A stretch of DNA of 6,447 bases, taken from Planctomycetales bacterium (GTDB lineage Bacteria; Planctomycetota; Phycisphaerae; SM23-33). The DNA lies in the NCBI GenBank assembly GCA_030631085.1, contig DAOVLV010000109.1, forward strand, positions 1 to 6,447. The letters run 5' to 3'. The notes under the pieces were generated by a model. It was not told where the DNA came from, made no database searches, and worked only from the letters and a program-made list of their open reading frames with translations. The position numbers and the translations under genes are program-made. Shown here piece by piece: positions 1-6,222 of the stretch (position 1 is the stretch's first letter; the number at the start of each line of letters is the position of its first letter).

Positions 1-1094
1 AGATATTCAACATCTTTGTGGACTGGCCTGAAGAAAAAGACCTGCCGGGCGACGGAAAGACCGACAGCAGGACACTGGCGACACAACGCGCTCAACAATT
101 TACCAAACACCTCATCGACGCTTACCAGTTCCGCCGGTCAAGTCTCGAAGTAAAACAGGCAAAAGAAAGTTCCATTGCCCTGATGAAAGAGACAACCGCC
201 GACGCCAAGAAGAACATGGATGACGCCCAGAAGGAACTGATAGAATACATCACCGAGAAAATCGGAGCCGACATCAGTGAGGCGAAGAGTATAAGCAGCA
301 GCGGTGTCGGAGAGACGGGGATTCAGACCCAGAGAACGGAAAACCAGAAAAAAATAAGCACGATTGATACCCGTCTGGCGGAACTGAAAGCACTGATTGG
401 GCAAATCGACATAGAACTCAAGAAAGGCCCCGACAAGCAGGTGGTAATACCGGAGGTACTGCTTACGGTGGACAACTTGGGGGTCAGCAAGATTATCGAA
501 GCGATTGCAGACCTGAGGATTAAACTGAATACTCTCACCCCGCAATTTGAGGACTCCTACAAGGAAATAAAAGAGGCCAGAGCGGAACTAGCCGCTAATC
601 TGGCCGATCTCAAGAAGGAACTGGCTAGGCAGCGCACCACGCTGAACATGGAAATCGCCGGTTTGGGGGCGCAACGGACAGTGCTCGTCAAAAAGGTAGA
701 TGATGACAAGAAAAAAATGATCGAGCTGGGCCCCAAAGCAATGATGTACAGCCTCCTTGACAAAAACGCCGACGACGCGCAAAAAATGCACAGTAAGCAA
801 CTGGAAGGATACCTCGAAGCCAAGAGCGCCGAAATGGCGGCGAAGATACCGAATCGTGTCTCTGTAATCAGTGGCCCGTCGTTACCGGACATATCCAAAC
901 CGCATCGCCCAATACTGTGGGCAAACGTGCTTATCAGCATCTTCGCCGGTCTGGTCCTGGCATTAGTTTATGCCTTCATGGCCGACCACTTCGACCATAC
1001 GGTCAAGGGCATCGAGGACGTTGAGCGACACATTGAAACCAATGTGCTGGCGTCGGTACCCAAGTTCACTCGCAAGATAATTCGCACCAGATAG
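1..1094 (+). CDS. Wzz/GumC-type polysaccharide co-polymerase, C-terminal part (5' truncated by window edge)
   Basis: The frame is open to the left edge (first full codon at 3), so the N-terminal Wzz domain and first membrane segment are missing; the GTG at 18 is probably an internal Val. What remains starts with a stretch typical of the family (AQQFTKHLIDAYQFRR), followed by long Lys/Glu/Ala-rich helices with coiled-coil character to about base 840. It ends with a proline-containing segment (GPSLPDISKPHRP), a transmembrane helix at about 912-980 (ILWANVLISIFAGLVLALVY), and a short cytoplasmic tail, HTVKGIEDVERHI then VLASVPKF. This Pro-rich/TM/'ED.E..L...P' ending is the GNVR-type C-terminus of GumC, Wzc and CpsC proteins. 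Such proteins sit in the inner membrane, project coiled coils into the periplasm and control chain length or export. The kinase homologue follows 12 bases later, as in split CpsC/CpsD pairs. No kinase domain is fused here. The family call is strong; chain-length versus export role is inferred. Confidence 0.87.
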   Translation, partial: IFNIFVDWPEEKDLPGDGKTDSRTLATQRAQQFTKHLIDAYQFRRSSLEVKQAKESSIALMKETTADAKKNMDDAQKELIEYITEKIGADISEAKSISSSGVGETGIQTQRTENQKKISTIDTRLAELKALIGQIDIELKKGPDKQVVIPEVLLTVDNLGVSKIIEAIADLRIKLNTLTPQFEDSYKEIKEARAELAANLADLKKELARQRTTLNMEIAGLGAQRTVLVKKVDDDKKKMIELGPKAMMYSLLDKNADDAQKMHSKQLEGYLEAKSAEMAAKIPNRVSVISGPSLPDISKPHRPILWANVLISIFAGLVLALVYAFMADHFDHTVKGIEDVERHIETNVLASVPKFTRKIIRTR

Positions 1095-1106
1095 AGGTAT
1101 ATAGAC

Positions 1107-1805
1107 ATGGCCGAGAATCAATTAGCCGCTGCCAAACTGACACCCCAGGCTGAGGACATATTAAAAGGTTTGTGGGCGTCGTTGTTTTACACTTCGTCGG
1201 CTCCGAAATCCGTGCTGTTCTGTTCGTCCAATCCCGGCGAGGGCGCTACGACCATCGCCTGCGGACTGGCACTGGCAGGAAGCAACGGTTCCGACAACGG
1301 CGAAGCGAACGACGGAGCAGAAATGGCCCGTTCAGCCGGACGGGTCGTATTGGTGGATTTCAACCTTCGCACCCCTGCGGTGGGCAACACACTGAACGTC
1401 GCCAACGGCATGGGCGTTTCAGACGTCCTGGTGGGGAAAATGGATTTATCCGAGGCGATCCAGCACATCGGACCGGGAAAGATGGACGTCCTGACCGCAG
1501 GCAGCGAGTGCGGGAAGGTTCTGGATATCCTTCGCGCTGATCGTGTAAAGGGTATTCTGGATGAGTTACAGCAACGTTACGACCACATTATTATCGACGT
1601 CGCTCCGGTCAATCAGTATCCCGATGCACAGGTACTTTCCAAGACTGTCGAAGCCATTGTGCTGGTTGCCCGTTGTCAACATATCCATCGCGAAGCACTG
1701 CTCCAGGCGAAAAAGAGGCTTCAGGCGGGAGGCGGAAAGATCGCCGGCGTCGTTCTGAACATGCGGACTTACCCAATCCCAAGGTTCGTCTATCGACGCG
1801 TCTGA
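1107..1805 (+). CDS. CpsD/Wzc-like BY-kinase homologue with degenerate Walker A (putative pseudokinase)
   Basis: A 232-residue soluble P-loop protein of the MinD/ParA-like BY-kinase fold, usual length for stand-alone CpsD/CapB. An SD (AGAGGT, 1093-1098) overlaps the previous stop and lies 8 bases before the ATG. The Walker A region is SNPGEGATTIA (residues 41-51): Ala47 (gct, 1245-1247) replaces the lysine of GEGK[ST]. Walker A' is VLVDFNLRTP (81-90), with Asn86 in place of the second Asp of DxDxR. Walker B is IIIDVAP (161-167) and intact. The Asp84-Asp164 spacing of 80 residues equals Asp562-Asp642 of E. coli Wzc. About 15 extra polar residues (near 58-76) sit between Walker A and A'. The N-terminal EX2RX2R oligomerisation motif is not seen, and the C-terminus has only Tyr222 and Tyr229, not a tyrosine cluster. 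The fold and GxxLN-like ending (GVVLNMR, 214-220) support the family. In BY-kinases this domain phosphorylates its own tyrosine tail and cycles with the co-polymerase. Here activity is doubtful, and a structural or nucleotide-sensing partner role is inferred. Confidence 0.85.
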   Translation: MAENQLAAAKLTPQAEDILKGLWASLFYTSSAPKSVLFCSSNPGEGATTIACGLALAGSNGSDNGEANDGAEMARSAGRVVLVDFNLRTPAVGNTLNVANGMGVSDVLVGKMDLSEAIQHIGPGKMDVLTAGSECGKVLDILRADRVKGILDELQQRYDHIIIDVAPVNQYPDAQVLSKTVEAIVLVARCQHIHREALLQAKKRLQAGGGKIAGVVLNMRTYPIPRFVYRRV

Positions 1806-1833
1806 CCGAAGGCCGGCAGCGTAAGAGGCTTAC

Positions 1834-3387
1834 ATGACCGAACTGACCCGGCGCAAGACGGAACCCTTTACACCGATGCTCTCGTCGCGGAATGCGGCGT
1901 CCGGGGGACTCCTGTGGGTCGTGCTGGCTATGGTGCTGGCGGCTGGGGCGGTTTCGGTCGCATGTCCATCCACAATGCCGTGGTCGTTCCTCGCCCTGGC
2001 TGGGGGGGCGATCCTGGTCTATTGGTCCATAAAGTGGGATGTAACCCCGTGGGCATGGATATGGTTGCTTTCCTATGGTCTGCTGGAATGGCCCCAGTGG
2101 CGGATAGAGATCACCGGCTTTTTTAACATGACCGTCCCCCGATTTATCTTCATCGGGGCGGTATTTGTGTTCAGCCTGCACTTTCTGCTCCGCAGAGAAC
2201 GCCTCCGATACGACCGCGCGGTGCTGTGGGCGATGCTGGCGCTGCTGGTCTATAGCGCCGTCAGCGCCACGGCGGCCGGATGGTTGGCCGGTACGGCCGA
2301 AGTCAAAACCCTCCCGTACTACCGCTTTCTGGGGATGTTTCTGCTCCCCTTCATCATGTTTTTCTGCGTCTATAACACCACGCGGGACGAAAAGCAGATT
2401 CCCAGGGTGCTGGTGTTTCTGTCGCTGTATGGCTGGTACGCGCTATATATAGGTTACCTTCAGTATGCCGCGATCATGGGCGCCGAGGGCGCCAGGGCAT
2501 TTATCTGGCCGGCGTATATAAACTGGCCGGCATACGGTATTCACTTCGAGCGTGCGCGCGGGGCGTTTTCGTCGGCGTATCCCCAAGGTAGTCTGCTTGT
2601 GCTGATGTTTTTTGTCAACCTGTTCCTCATCCGCAGGATTCGCGGACCTTATCGCACCGCATTGATTATCCAGGCCGTTCTCATTCCGCCGGCGATATTT
2701 TTCACTGGTGTCCGCGCCTCTTACCTGAGTTTTATACTCTGCGGGATTGTCTGGTGCCTGTGGGGAAACAGAGAACGCTTCGGAAAGATAAAACTGACGC
2801 TGGCGTCGCTGGTGGTGATAATCGGCGTAGCGATGACCTGGGCGAACCTGGCCCAATCCAGGCGTGCGACCGGGGGAATAGCGCAAAAAGGGCCTATCGT
2901 TACGCGACAGATCCTTCTGGAAAGAAGTTGGGAATTGTTCAAGGAGCGTCCGCTTACCGGAGTGGGGTTCGGCCATTTCGTTGACGCCGTCCTGGAGCAC
3001 CAGTGGGACCCGGGAACGATGTCGGCAATGACATCCGGAATCCTGGTCGAACACAACCTGTTCCTCAACACCGCGGTCGAAATGGGACTGCTGGGACTGA
3101 CATGCTTGATAGTGGTTTTCCTGTTGATATACCGCCAGTCGAGACAACTGTATCGCCGCTTGCCGGCGACATCCACCGGCTGGCTCAGCAAGGAATTCGT
3201 CGTACTTTTCTGGATTGTGCTTCTTAATTATTTTACTGATGCGATGTTTCGAGATATGGTGTGGCACGTGATTGATAATGGGTTTTTCTGGGCTATTGCC
3301 GGTTTGATGGTCGGATATAACCGCCTGCTGGACTCTCGCGAGCAAAATCAACCGGAACTTTCCATCGCCACCCCTGCCGGAAACTAA
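1834..3387 (+). CDS. O-antigen polymerase/ligase family membrane protein (Wzy_C domain)
   Basis: A 517-residue inner-membrane protein with roughly 11-12 hydrophobic segments (for example near 25-44, 48-66, 102-119, 129-150, 164-180, 190-210, 411-433). The ATG at 1834 has an SD (AAGAGG, 1823-1828) 5 bases upstream and starts 28 bases after the kinase homologue. The Wzy_C region is recognisable: TGVRASYLS (291-299) at the end of a membrane helix, then a long extracytoplasmic loop with ERSWELFKERPLTGVGFGHF (363-382). The loop ends in His407-Asn408, nine residues and then GLLG, which fits the H[NSQ]x9Gxx[GTY] pattern described for WaaL ligases and shared by many polymerases. Arg294 is a candidate for the conserved functional arginine. 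The protein either polymerises flipped repeat units (Wzy) or transfers chains to an acceptor (WaaL-like); sequence alone does not separate these. Its place beside a co-polymerase/kinase pair favours polymerase. The last base of its stop codon is the first base of a small inverted repeat. Confidence 0.85.
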   Translation: MTELTRRKTEPFTPMLSSRNAASGGLLWVVLAMVLAAGAVSVACPSTMPWSFLALAGGAILVYWSIKWDVTPWAWIWLLSYGLLEWPQWRIEITGFFNMTVPRFIFIGAVFVFSLHFLLRRERLRYDRAVLWAMLALLVYSAVSATAAGWLAGTAEVKTLPYYRFLGMFLLPFIMFFCVYNTTRDEKQIPRVLVFLSLYGWYALYIGYLQYAAIMGAEGARAFIWPAYINWPAYGIHFERARGAFSSAYPQGSLLVLMFFVNLFLIRRIRGPYRTALIIQAVLIPPAIFFTGVRASYLSFILCGIVWCLWGNRERFGKIKLTLASLVVIIGVAMTWANLAQSRRATGGIAQKGPIVTRQILLERSWELFKERPLTGVGFGHFVDAVLEHQWDPGTMSAMTSGILVEHNLFLNTAVEMGLLGLTCLIVVFLLIYRQSRQLYRRLPATSTGWLSKEFVVLFWIVLLNYFTDAMFRDMVWHVIDNGFFWAIAGLMVGYNRLLDSREQNQPELSIATPAGN

Positions 3388-3421
3388 GTTACCTTTAAAA
3401 AGTTTGAACAGTAAGGTAACT
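3387..3421. repeat. Small inverted repeat at the end of the polymerase/ligase gene
   Basis: AGTTACCTT (3387-3395) and AAGGTAACT (3413-3421) are a perfect 9-base inverted repeat around a 17-base spacer, beginning on the last base of the TAA stop. It could form a hairpin in the transcript, but the stem is AT-rich, the loop is long and no T-run follows. A standard intrinsic terminator is therefore not supported. It may belong to the larger palindromic element that follows. Confidence 0.5.
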
Positions 3422-3622
3422 GATTCTTGAAATCCGAATATCGAATTTCGAAATACGAAACAATATCGAAATATGACTGTCTAAAACCCGAAACATAAAA
3501 AAACGAACATCTGTTTCTGCAATCTGTGTTTTGAACATTAGAAAATTCGTATTTTGAATTTGTTTCGAATTTCGAAATTCGATATTCGGATTTATCCATA
3601 TATGTCGAAATAGTGTTCAAAC
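3402..3622. repeat. Outer arms of a nested palindromic intergenic element (MITE-like or REP-like candidate)
   Basis: GTTTGAACAGTA (3402-3413) pairs with the complement of TAGTGTTCAAAC (3611-3622) at 11 of 12 positions, enclosing the stronger inverted repeat at 3430-3593. The motif TTTGAACA occurs at 3403-3410 and 3530-3537 and inverted at 3614-3621. The whole 265-base gap (3388-3652) is far more AT-rich than the flanking genes and has no convincing ORF, RNA gene or sigma-70 promoter. Nested arms at similar distances from a centre suggest a small non-coding repeat unit of about 221 bases. No target-site duplication was identified, so mobility is only a possibility. Confidence 0.45.
3430..3593. 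repeat. Large near-perfect inverted repeat (TTCGAA-rich palindrome)
   Basis: Bases 3430-3460 and 3563-3593 are reverse complements at 30 of 31 positions. Allowing more mismatches, the pairing extends to 3430-3476 with 3547-3593 (42 of 47), leaving a 70-base centre. Each arm is built of short AT-rich units around TTCGAA and CGAAA (for example CCGAATATCGAATTTCGAAA on the left). The centre carries a loose direct repeat, ATCTGTTTCTGCA then ATCTGTGTTTT (about 3509-3531). As RNA either strand could fold into a very long stem; as DNA it could extrude a cruciform. The strong arm identity implies recent duplication or selection for pairing. It may act as a transcription boundary or transcript stabiliser between the two gene blocks, or be a dispersed repeat; the sequence does not decide. 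Confidence 0.85.
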
Positions 3623-3639
3623 ATTATTGCAACTCGTTT

Positions 3640-3645
3640 AGGAGT
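3640..3645 (+). promoter_or_regulatory. Ribosome binding site that fixes the TTG start of the flippase gene
   Basis: AGGAGT, a strong match to the 16S rRNA anti-Shine-Dalgarno sequence, lies 7 bases before TTG at 3653. The next in-frame ATG (3689, residue 13) has no comparable site, so the TTG start is preferred. Confidence 0.75.
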
Positions 3646-3652
3646 AACCGCA

Positions 3653-5281
3653 TTGCCCGTTCTGTCGCGACTGCTGAAGGTCGGCTCGATGACAGAGTCG
3701 CTGGGTGTTTATATCCCAGCCACCATATTCCAGAGATTCGTCTCTCTGGGGCGCATGTTGCTGTTTGTGTACCTGCTCAGGGAGGCGGGATACGGGCTTT
3801 GGGGGCTTGGCGTTGTAACTTTTACCATGGTCTCGTCGCTGGTAACCCTGGGTAGTCATCACGGGTTGGTGCGATACATCAGTTTCTACGAGGCACGGGG
3901 GCAACTTCAGGCATTTTACCTCCGGGTACGGTTTCTCATCCTTGCCCTTGCCGTTGCGATTACCGCCGTCGCCCTTCTCGGTAGCGATATACTGGTACTC
4001 CTGACGCGGTCTCGTGTCTCGCAGGTGGATTATCACCACCAACTCCATCTCTGCTGGGCGGCATTAGCCAATGCGGGACTTCTGGGGCTGTATCACAATA
4101 TGCTCGGTTTCCTGGTGGGCATGAGGCGTTATCGGGCTGTTTCGGCCCTTGAAATCACCTTTGCCGCCTGCTTTACCATCCTTGGCGTCGGCGTGTTGGT
4201 TGTAACGCACGATCCTCTATGGTTGATGATCGCGCATTTTGTCTCGGTGCTGACGGTTTTTGTCGCGGGGATGTTCCTGTTGCAGTTGGCGTTAAAATCG
4301 CCGGAAGCGATTACCGAAGCGTCCGGTTCCGCCGCCCGAACAAAAGAAACGCTGATTCCCGAACCCGACAGCGATGCCGAAGGGCTTGACAGCGCCATGC
4401 CGCTTCCGGTCCGAAAGGCCGATGCCGCCGAACCGGTTGGGCTTGAAGGATGTTTTACCCGGGTGCTTCGCTTCGGATTCGTCGCCACAATCGCCGCTTT
4501 CCTCTGGCAGGGTGCGGGGTACACAAGTTTCCTTATGACTTCGCGAAGGTACGGCGAAGTCAAGGCGGGGATATTCTTCGCCTTCCTGCCCATGGGCCAG
4601 GCGATATTGGCCCTTTCCAATGCCGTCAGCGCGGTGATATTCGCGCACGTTGCGAAACTCTGGGAGACCGGCGAGCGCCGCCCAGCCATCTTCGTTCTCC
4701 AGACCGCCTACAAGGCCCTGGTTCTGGCGACAATGACACTGGCGGTGCTGCTTTACGTTACCTCGCAGTGGTGGGTGAAGATTTTTCCCGCCGGCTTCCA
4801 CGATGGGCTTGTTCTCCTCGGCGGGCTGTTGCTGTTCTTCCAGGCGAGCATTCACCTGGCGCTTTTGAACATACTTGCCTGGCTTCACGAAAGACCTGTT
4901 GTCGTTGCGATTACGCCGCTGTTGAGCATAGCGATAATCGTACCGCTGGCGATACACTGGATGAACTGCTACGGACCCCAAGGCGCCGCCCTCGCGTCCG
5001 GGATCGGTATGTACACCGCAATGATTGTGGTCTCGCTGGGGTACTTCCTTATCGTTCGCGCCAGGTTCCGAATCAGCACATACATCCTCATGGCCGCCCC
5101 TGCCATGCTGCTACTGTCGAAGCGGACACTGGGACTTGTATGGATAGCCGTACTGATAGTGACGATATTTACTACATGGTTGCTGGATTCCAGACAAAAA
5201 CGGATATTGAGTTCATCAGGACGACGAATACTCAAGCGATTCATGCCGGCGCGAACACGCCGGGGAGCCACGAGTGCATGA
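3653..5281 (+). CDS. Wzx-type flippase / polysaccharide biosynthesis membrane protein (MOP superfamily)
   Basis: A 542-residue, strongly hydrophobic protein with about 12-14 predicted membrane helices. It starts at TTG with a good SD 7 bases upstream. The N-terminal third has the pattern of Wzx/RfbX proteins: a helix ending SLGRMLLFVYLLREAGYGLW (31-50), where 'L...GYGLWGL' matches the usual 'lG...yGl', then LVTLGSHHGLVRYISFYEARG (63-83). The family flips undecaprenyl-linked oligosaccharide repeat units from the cytoplasmic to the periplasmic face of the inner membrane. Residues 217-266 form an unusually long hydrophilic loop rich in Asp, Glu, Ala and Pro (LIPEPDSDAEGLDSAMPLP), between the two helix bundles and probably cytoplasmic. 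The C-terminal tail is basic (SRQKRILSSSGRRILKRF...), fitting a cytoplasmic end. The stop overlaps the next gene's start (ATGA), so the two are translationally coupled. Transport direction and substrate are inferred from family and context. Confidence 0.85.
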   Translation: MPVLSRLLKVGSMTESLGVYIPATIFQRFVSLGRMLLFVYLLREAGYGLWGLGVVTFTMVSSLVTLGSHHGLVRYISFYEARGQLQAFYLRVRFLILALAVAITAVALLGSDILVLLTRSRVSQVDYHHQLHLCWAALANAGLLGLYHNMLGFLVGMRRYRAVSALEITFAACFTILGVGVLVVTHDPLWLMIAHFVSVLTVFVAGMFLLQLALKSPEAITEASGSAARTKETLIPEPDSDAEGLDSAMPLPVRKADAAEPVGLEGCFTRVLRFGFVATIAAFLWQGAGYTSFLMTSRRYGEVKAGIFFAFLPMGQAILALSNAVSAVIFAHVAKLWETGERRPAIFVLQTAYKALVLATMTLAVLLYVTSQWWVKIFPAGFHDGLVLLGGLLLFFQASIHLALLNILAWLHERPVVVAITPLLSIAIIVPLAIHWMNCYGPQGAALASGIGMYTAMIVVSLGYFLIVRARFRISTYILMAAPAMLLLSKRTLGLVWIAVLIVTIFTTWLLDSRQKRILSSSGRRILKRFMPARTRRGATSA

Positions 5282-6222
5282 CCGAAAGCATTTCCGTTAT
5301 CCTGCCCACGCATAACCGTCCGGAGTCGCTAAAAAGGACTGTCAGGTCGGTCCTGTCGCAAAGCCTCCTGCCTGATGAGTTGATAATCGTCAACGACGGC
5401 GACGATGAGATACCCGCCGACATTGCCGATAAGGTGCGGCAGGCGGGTGTGCAGTTCATTTACAGGCGGCGCGATTATCCGTCGCTACCGGCTTCGAGAA
5501 ACGTCGGTATAGACGCCTCAAGCGGCGGGATACTTCTCCTTATGGACGACGACGTGGAACTGGAGCGGGAATTCCTGGCAGAGATGTCGGGGATGTTCGA
5601 AGCCGATAAGGCCGGACAGGTTGACGGAATCGGTGCGGTGGGAACCGACTTCAGCGTCATTCCAACCGCGAAAAACCGCCTGTGGGGAGTCCTTATGTTC
5701 CTGACGGGGCACCTGCGATGGATGCCCCGAAGGTGCCAGGCCAACACAAGGCGGCTACCGACGGCGCTGCGGGGACTTCTCAAACCGGCAAAATTTCTGA
5801 TCGGCGGCAGGGTCGGCGTCCGACGACGTGTGGTCGAGGACGTGAGATTCAACGAGGCATTCGCAGGTTACGCCCTCTTTGAGGATCGCGATTTCTGCTA
5901 CCGCGCCACGCAGCGATACGCGATGTTTGTCGCGCCGTCGCTGAAACTGACTCATCACTTCGACAAAAATGCCAGACCCAATGCGTTCACCTATGGCCGA
6001 ATGCTGGTGGCGAACCAAATCCATATTGTTTCTGAGGTGCTCGAGCCGGGCGTCGGCAAGTGGATGCTCCTGACGTGGAACATGGCGGGGTTGGTGCTGG
6101 TGCATACCGTATATATCCCGTTTGGAAATCACAAATTTCACTTCGGCGTGGTTCGGGGGCTGATTTCGGGAATCGTCCACGCTGTTGCAGAGAGAATTAC
6201 AGGTCCGTCATGCGAGTCCTGA
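5278..6222 (+). CDS. Family 2 glycosyltransferase (GT-A fold)
   Basis: A 314-residue protein. The frame is open further upstream, but the start is placed at ATG 5278: it overlaps the flippase stop as ATGA, has an SD (GGGGAG, 5262-5267) 10 bases before it, and gives the standard GT2 N-terminus SISVILPTHNRPESLKRTV (4-22). Further hallmarks are the nucleotide-binding IIVNDGDDE (36-44), the SRNVGIDASSGGILLLMDDD stretch (73-92) with the metal-binding DDD at 90-92, and FAGYALFEDRDFCYR (195-209), where Glu202-Asp203 is the usual catalytic-base ED pair. The last 60 residues are hydrophobic (near 270-290), suggesting peripheral or integral membrane contact. The enzyme should transfer a sugar from a nucleotide-sugar donor to the growing lipid-linked repeat unit with inversion; donor and linkage cannot be told. 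Its end overlaps the next gene by 13 bases. Confidence 0.9.
   Translation: MTESISVILPTHNRPESLKRTVRSVLSQSLLPDELIIVNDGDDEIPADIADKVRQAGVQFIYRRRDYPSLPASRNVGIDASSGGILLLMDDDVELEREFLAEMSGMFEADKAGQVDGIGAVGTDFSVIPTAKNRLWGVLMFLTGHLRWMPRRCQANTRRLPTALRGLLKPAKFLIGGRVGVRRRVVEDVRFNEAFAGYALFEDRDFCYRATQRYAMFVAPSLKLTHHFDKNARPNAFTYGRMLVANQIHIVSEVLEPGVGKWMLLTWNMAGLVLVHTVYIPFGNHKFHFGVVRGLISGIVHAVAERITGPSCES

Noticed and set aside
18..20. GTG as the true start of the co-polymerase gene
   Set aside because: The frame is open to the window edge, no SD precedes the GTG, and the protein would lack the N-terminal membrane segment and Wzz domain of its family.
2443..3351. Long open frame on the minus strand (302 codons) opposite the polymerase/ligase gene
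   Set aside because: The translation is Gln/Arg/His-rich with no recognisable motif and mirrors the coding bias of the sense gene, which has clear Wzy_C features.
3387..3421. Intrinsic terminator
   Set aside because: The stem is AT-rich with a 17-base loop and is not followed by a T-run.
3430..3593. CRISPR array or tandem repeat
   Set aside because: The repeats are inverted, not regularly spaced direct repeats with unique spacers.
3531..3610. Possible sigma-70 promoter for the flippase block (TTGAAC at 3531, TA-rich stretch near 3597)
   Set aside because: No pair of -35 and -10 boxes with acceptable match and 16-18 base spacing was found; AT-richness alone is not evidence.
3384..3620. Minus-strand open frame of 78 codons in the AT-rich spacer
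   Set aside because: It runs through the palindrome and is explained by repetitive TTCGAA-type sequence; its Ser/Phe/Tyr/Asn-rich translation looks like translated repeat, with no SD judged convincing.
4450..5277. Upstream open extension of the GT2 frame, which would give a 590-residue protein
   Set aside because: It lies wholly within the well-supported flippase gene in another frame, and its translation is Arg/Gly/His-rich with no domain pattern. The ATGA overlap at 5278 and the GT2 N-terminal motif mark the real start.
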